From Bacteroidales bacterium (lineage in GTDB: Bacteria; Bacteroidota; Bacteroidia; Bacteroidales; UBA932): a stretch of DNA of 11,882 bases. The position numbers were made by a program, and so were the translations under genes. Positions 8,792 to 11,882 of this stretch are shown here, piece by piece. The stretch's first letter is position 1, and each line of letters begins with the position of its first letter. The DNA lies in assembly GCA_024695285.1 (NCBI GenBank), contig JAILIM010000046.1:1-11882 (forward strand), read 5' to 3'. A model generated the notes under the pieces. The model did not search any database, was not told the DNA's origin, and worked only from the letters and a program-made list of their open reading frames with translations.

Positions 8792-8826
8792 AGCGTAGCG
8801 AAGAATCTAGCGTAGCGAAGAATCTA
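8792..8826. repeat. Tandem 17-bp repeat of a dispersed intergenic element
   Basis: The unit agcgtagcgaagaatct occurs twice head-to-tail (8792-8808 and 8809-8825). The first copy is preceded by tgtcattctg (8782-8791), so the stretch resembles a widespread bacterial intergenic repeat which, read on the minus strand, translates to RFFATLR-type peptides. The flanks attct (8786-8790) and agaat (8802-8806) are complementary, so a weak imperfect hairpin is possible. It fills the 48-base gap between convergent genes, and its right end supplies the TAG stop (8824-8826) of the minus-strand WG-repeat gene. No classical terminator with a T-run is visible in this gap. Confidence 0.7.
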
Positions 8827-10914
8827 ATCAGCCGCCGGCCTTGAGTTCCCCCTTCTCTTTCCTCCTGCCGGGGGAGTCGTCGGCCGGACATCGTTGCCGC
8901 CCTGGCTGCCGTTGAAATTGTTCCTGCCGTTGCCGCCCCTGTCATATCCCTGGTTGCCGCCGCGTCCGTTGTCGTAGCCGTGGTTGTGGGGCCCGCGGTG
9001 GGTCTGGAGGGACTCTCCGGCAGATTTGAGGGAAGACAGCGTGCCGGGCAGCCTCTTGACTCCGGGTATGGAGATCTTGCGGAAAGGCCTGTCTGCCTTC
9101 ACGCCCCTGAAGTCATCTGAATCCCAGCGGTTACGGGAACGCCTTTCGGTGTCGAACCTGTCGGGGGTCCTCGCGAGCAGGGCTATGCCGAGAGACTCAA
9201 ACACATAGACTCCGTCGGCCGCGAAATCAAGCGCAGGAGCCACTCCGAGCGTGCGCAGGAACCTGCCGTCCTCCTCATAGAGATTCAGGGCTATTACGAA
9301 ATAGGAATCGCTGTTGTAGAGGTCGTCTATCGTGCAGGCGGGATCGCGGCGCACTGATTCCAGGCTGAGCCATACTGCGCGTCCGTTGTTGGGCCCCCAG
9401 TAGATTTCCTCTATGCCCTTGATTTCATAATCCGGGTCGTCGAACTTGTCGATGACGGGGCAGACCAGGCGGTCGGAAAGTTCGATGTCGAGGCCCGCGT
9501 CGGAGACTATGGACTTGCAGTTTACCACCTGGCCCATTCCGAAGGGCTGGCGGAAGATGGGGAGGCGCATCGCATCATCGAGCACGCGCATTGAGCGCAG
9601 GTCGGGTGCAGGACGGTCCTGCCTGGCGGTGATGCCGAGATTCTCGCCCTCTATGATCTCGGTGTAGCGGTCGGCGGCGTTGAGGGGATTGTACATCCTG
9701 TCAAGTTCGTAGGAACGGAGGCCGAGGCCTGTCTGCACCTCATCTTGGTTTATGACGCGGTAGTCGGTGAGTTCGGTGGAGAAGGTGGGAACGGCGGGGC
9801 AGTTGAGCTCACGCATCGCCATCCAGAGGCCGTTGCCTTCGGCGTTGTAGATGACTCCTTCGGCGCACTCAGCTTCGAACCAGCCCCATCTGGACACGTC
9901 TCCGACGGGGGTGCCGTCGCTTTCGCAGAGCACCGCCTTGACTGTGTAGTACGTTCCTGTATTGGGTTCAAGCATAGAGCCGGGATGCTGCCCCTCGTCG
10001 ACGATGGGTTCGAAGCGCACGAAGCGGTCGTAACCCCAGTCTATGCGAAGGTCGGAGCAGGTTGCGCCTTTGCTGCGCCAGTCGCTGCTTACCCGGGCCT
10101 CCTTGAGGTTGTTGCGGTGGAACCTGTGGCCGACGGGTCCGACGTGCCATGCCGCTGCGCGAACGGGGTCGCCTGCGGGATCATAAGGGAACACGTAGCC
10201 CTGGAGGGGATACTCTTCCGTTTTCTGCATCCTGGTGTCCCAGATTTCACGCACAAAATCGGCGGTCAGCACGGCATATCCGCCGTAGTGGCTGGAGATT
10301 GCCAGGTTGTTGAAGGGGAGCAGGACTTGTCCGTCGCTGCTGATGATGCCCTTGAGGCCGTTCCAGGCGGAGCGTGCGGTGCCTCTGCCGTTGTAGAACG
10401 AAGGGGACGATGTGAACTGCGGTTCGAAGATTTCGTTGCCCTGCAGGTCATACAGGCCCCACATCGGCTTCAGGCCCACGCGGGGTACCTCCACGTCGCG
10501 TTCTGCGGCTATGAGGGATTCGCTGCGGAGCACGCTGACGGCAACGCACTCAGGCGGCATGACGAGGCGGCCTGACTGGTCGGCCAGACCGCGGCGGCGC
10601 ACCTTGCCGTCCTTGACCGTGACTTCGCACAGTCCGGACTTGTCATACTTGCCGATATTGTCGTACTGGGGCTGGAGCACCCAGTTGCCTGCCGGGTCAA
10701 TGAGGCCCTTGAGGCCGCCTTTTTCGACGACGGCGTATCCGCTGTTGAATTTTTTGGCGGATTCGAACGACGGGGGAATTACCCAATTCTTGCTCTTGTC
10801 CTGGTATCCGTAGAGCTTGCTCTCCTTGTCCTTGACGGGCTTAAGGTCCTGCGCTCCTGCTATTGTGGCGAGGCACAGCAGGGCGGCGGTGATGGTGAGT
10901 CTGCGAAGTTTCAT
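8824..10914 (-). CDS. Secreted WG-repeat protein with Gly/Asn/Arg-rich C-terminal tail
   Basis: This 696-residue protein has a signal peptide with likely cleavage AGA|QD (after residue 21). The N-terminal ~210 residues hold degenerate WG (KWG/beta-propeller-like) repeats: LYGYQDKSKNWVIPP (34-48), GLKGLIDPAGNWVLQPQYD (67-85), RGLADQSGRLVMPP (108-121), MWGLYDLQGNEIFEPQF (151-167) and GLKGIISSDGQVLLPF (186-201). The middle and C-terminal parts (~210-640) match no family I recognise; they are Trp/Tyr/Asp-rich and lack transmembrane segments. The last ~55 residues are low-complexity, rich in Gly, Asn and Arg (GYDNGRGG, YDRGGNGRNN). WG repeats are common in secreted Bacteroidota proteins, but their function is poorly defined. 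Nine bases separate it from the upstream YkuD gene, and there is no promoter box between them, so the two are probably co-transcribed. No Shine-Dalgarno is seen; the start follows an AT-rich stretch. Confidence 0.88.
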   Translation of the reverse strand: MKLRRLTITAALLCLATIAGAQDLKPVKDKESKLYGYQDKSKNWVIPPSFESAKKFNSGYAVVEKGGLKGLIDPAGNWVLQPQYDNIGKYDKSGLCEVTVKDGKVRRRGLADQSGRLVMPPECVAVSVLRSESLIAAERDVEVPRVGLKPMWGLYDLQGNEIFEPQFTSSPSFYNGRGTARSAWNGLKGIISSDGQVLLPFNNLAISSHYGGYAVLTADFVREIWDTRMQKTEEYPLQGYVFPYDPAGDPVRAAAWHVGPVGHRFHRNNLKEARVSSDWRSKGATCSDLRIDWGYDRFVRFEPIVDEGQHPGSMLEPNTGTYYTVKAVLCESDGTPVGDVSRWGWFEAECAEGVIYNAEGNGLWMAMRELNCPAVPTFSTELTDYRVINQDEVQTGLGLRSYELDRMYNPLNAADRYTEIIEGENLGITARQDRPAPDLRSMRVLDDAMRLPIFRQPFGMGQVVNCKSIVSDAGLDIELSDRLVCPVIDKFDDPDYEIKGIEEIYWGPNNGRAVWLSLESVRRDPACTIDDLYNSDSYFVIALNLYEEDGRFLRTLGVAPALDFAADGVYVFESLGIALLARTPDRFDTERRSRNRWDSDDFRGVKADRPFRKISIPGVKRLPGTLSSLKSAGESLQTHRGPHNHGYDNGRGGNQGYDRGGNGRNNFNGSQGGNDVRPTTPPAGGKRRGNSRPAAD

Positions 10915-10923
10915 ATTGCTGAT

Positions 10924-11409
10924 TTATTCTTGTTTGTCGGGGAGTATGGTGACCAGAGTGCCGACGCTGACGTGGCTTTTCAGGTCCGTGATGTCTTCAT
11001 TCCTGAGGCGTATGCAGCCTTCGGTAGCACGGGTGCCGATGGATTCGGGCAGGTGTGTGCCGTGGATGCCGATGTCGATGTAGCCGGGGACGTCGAGCCT
11101 TAGGAACCAGGGGCCGTAGGCATTGCGTATGGGGCCCTTGCCGTCGTGGAAGTCGTGGCTGAGGCCTCTGGCGTTGAGCACCTGGTTGATGCGGAACGTG
11201 CCTTCAGGTGTCTTGTGGTCGCCTTTGCGGGTTTTGGTGCCGTAGTTGATGCCGCAGGCGATGGGGTAGCTCTTGATCAGCGTGCTGTCCGGCGCCATCA
11301 GGCTCAGGGTCAGCGCCTGCTTGTCCACGACGATGAACGGCTTCCCGTCCTGCTCTACAGGCTGGGCTCCGGCAAGGAATGCTAATAAAAGTATTAGAAC
11401 TTTCATCAT
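10924..11409 (-). CDS. L,D-transpeptidase-type (YkuD domain) secreted protein
   Basis: This is a 161-residue protein with a short signal peptide (MMKVLILLLAFLAGA, likely cut before QP at 15/16) and one YkuD domain. The family forms 3-3 peptidoglycan cross-links or attaches proteins to diaminopimelate, with a cysteine nucleophile. Landmarks visible are IVVDKQALTLSL (first strands), GTKTRKGDHKTPEGTF (the conserved G...TP.G.F segment), H116 (IGIHGT) and catalytic C132 in ATEGCIRL. The usual [ST]HGC motif reads TEGC here, with E130 replacing His; the core Cys, Gly and following Arg remain. The protein is at the small end for the family and has no LysM or other binding domain. Two adjacent ATGs (11409 and 11406) could both start it; the -7 box lies only 2 bases upstream of the first. 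The WG-repeat gene follows in the same operon, and clpP is divergent. Confidence 0.9.
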   Translation of the reverse strand: MMKVLILLLAFLAGAQPVEQDGKPFIVVDKQALTLSLMAPDSTLIKSYPIACGINYGTKTRKGDHKTPEGTFRINQVLNARGLSHDFHDGKGPIRNAYGPWFLRLDVPGYIDIGIHGTHLPESIGTRATEGCIRLRNEDITDLKSHVSVGTLVTILPDKQE

Positions 11410-11411
11410 TG

Positions 11412-11419
11412 CAAATATA
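11412..11419 (-). promoter_or_regulatory. Putative -7 box of the YkuD / WG-repeat operon
   Basis: On the minus strand the sequence reads TATATTTG, matching TAnnTTTG, followed by CA and then two consecutive ATG codons. A start site 5-7 bases downstream of the box would fall at or in these codons, implying a leaderless transcript, most naturally beginning at the second ATG (11406). A TTGAC lies further upstream, but only 12 bases separate its TTG from the box, which is not the standard -33 spacing. Confidence 0.45.
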
Positions 11420-11444
11420 CATTTTTTTTGTCAACGAAAAGTGT

Positions 11445-11452
11445 TAAGTTTG
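11445..11452 (+). promoter_or_regulatory. Putative -7 box of clpP
   Basis: TAAGTTTG matches TAnnTTTG and ends 4 bases before the clpP ATG at 11457. A TTTG at 11427-11430 lies upstream, with 14 bases between, shorter than the usual 19-21. If used, the transcript would begin at or next to the start codon. Confidence 0.4.
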
Positions 11453-11456
11453 TGGT

Positions 11457-11882
11457 ATGGAAAAAGAATTCACAAAGTTCGCACGGATGCAGCAGGGCAT
11501 CAGTTCGGCCACACTCAGCCGCTATGAGTCGGCGGTAGACGCTTATATCAACCCTTCAATAATCGAAGAACGCAAGCTGAACGTCGCCCAGATGGACGTC
11601 TTCAGCCGCTTGATGATGGACCGCATTATCTTCCTGGGCGTGCAGATCGATGACGACGTTGCCAACATCATCATAGCCCAGTTGCTTTTCCTCGCATCTG
11701 TCGACCCAAAGGCAGATATTTCCCTGTATCTCAACACCCCGGGCGGGCAGGTTTCCAGCGGCCTCGCCATTTATGACACCATGCAGTTGATCCAGCCGGA
11801 CGTGGCGACCATCTGCACGGGAATGGCCGCCTCGATGGGCTCCGTATTGCTCTGCGCGGGCGAAAAAGGCAAACGCTCAGCC
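11457..11882 (+). CDS. clpP: ATP-dependent Clp protease proteolytic subunit ClpP, 3'-truncated by window end
   Basis: The first 142 residues of ClpP are visible, and the frame is open to the last base. ClpP is the serine-protease barrel that works with ClpX or another Clp ATPase in cytoplasmic protein degradation. Seen here are [12 protein letters not shown], the helix [13 protein letters not shown], the strand [12 protein letters not shown] containing the oxyanion-hole GG, and the nucleophile Ser126 in GMAASMGS. The catalytic His and Asp would lie beyond GKRSA and are not in the window. The ATG at 11457 gives an N-terminus of the length I recall for Bacteroides ClpP (short acidic/basic lead before the NP..LEER motif). 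The next in-frame Met (residue 11, at 11487) is possible but less likely. The gene is divergent from the YkuD operon with only 47 bases between start codons. Confidence 0.95.
   Translation, partial: MEKEFTKFARMQQGISSATLSRYESAVDAYINPSIIEERKLNVAQMDVFSRLMMDRIIFLGVQIDDDVANIIIAQLLFLASVDPKADISLYLNTPGGQVSSGLAIYDTMQLIQPDVATICTGMAASMGSVLLCAGEKGKRSA

Noticed and set aside
9745..10575. Plus-strand open frame (276 codons) opposite the WG-repeat gene
   Set aside because: It is the shadow of a well-supported gene with signal peptide and WG repeats; no recognisable motif or promoter on the plus strand.

Overview
This is a chromosomal segment from a member of the Bacteroidota, most likely a gut-type Bacteroidales with fairly GC-rich coding DNA. 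Three things point there. Intergenic start regions carry the Bacteroidota -7 promoter signature TAnnTTTG and mostly lack Shine-Dalgarno sequences. The cell-surface genes are of Bacteroidota type: a fimbrillin-like lipoprotein with GLUG-like repeats and a WG-repeat protein. The ClpP and MiaB sequences also read like Bacteroidota homologues. The genus cannot be fixed from the sequence alone.

Left part (1-4971): two tandem, same-strand genes for large secreted repeat proteins. The first is cut by the window start. Both are built from about 30-43-residue units that pair a GG[IV]xG strand with a [CN]xNxGxV strand. Their last ~265 residues align colinearly, so they are tandem paralogues. The second (1144 aa) is complete: lipoprotein signal, fimbrillin-like domain, repeat solenoid, then a C-terminal glycerophosphodiester phosphodiesterase (GDPD) domain. 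The first paralogue stops just where the GDPD linker begins in the second. This surface-anchored solenoid-enzyme fusion, with a regularly spaced row of cysteines along the solenoid, is the most unusual content of the window.

Middle (5031-8775): a tight three-gene operon with a 1-nt overlap and then a 2-nt gap. It encodes a phosphohexomutase of the phosphomannomutase/phosphoglucomutase family, a secreted M23 peptidase with a LysM domain, and the tRNA methylthiotransferase MiaB.

Right part (8776-11882): a 17-bp tandem repeat of a dispersed intergenic type separates miaB from a convergent two-gene operon on the minus strand. That operon encodes an L,D-transpeptidase-like YkuD protein followed, 9 nt later, by a WG-repeat protein with a Gly/Asn/Arg-rich tail. 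A 47-bp divergent promoter region then leads into clpP, which runs off the window end. In that region both -7 boxes sit almost on the start codons, suggesting leaderless or near-leaderless transcripts.

Taken together the window is mostly cell-envelope biology (surface lipoproteins, peptidoglycan hydrolase, YkuD protein, sugar-phosphate supply) interspersed with housekeeping genes (miaB, clpP). I see no RNA genes, CRISPR array, transposase, integrase or phage genes. No gene-free stretch exceeds 300 bases.
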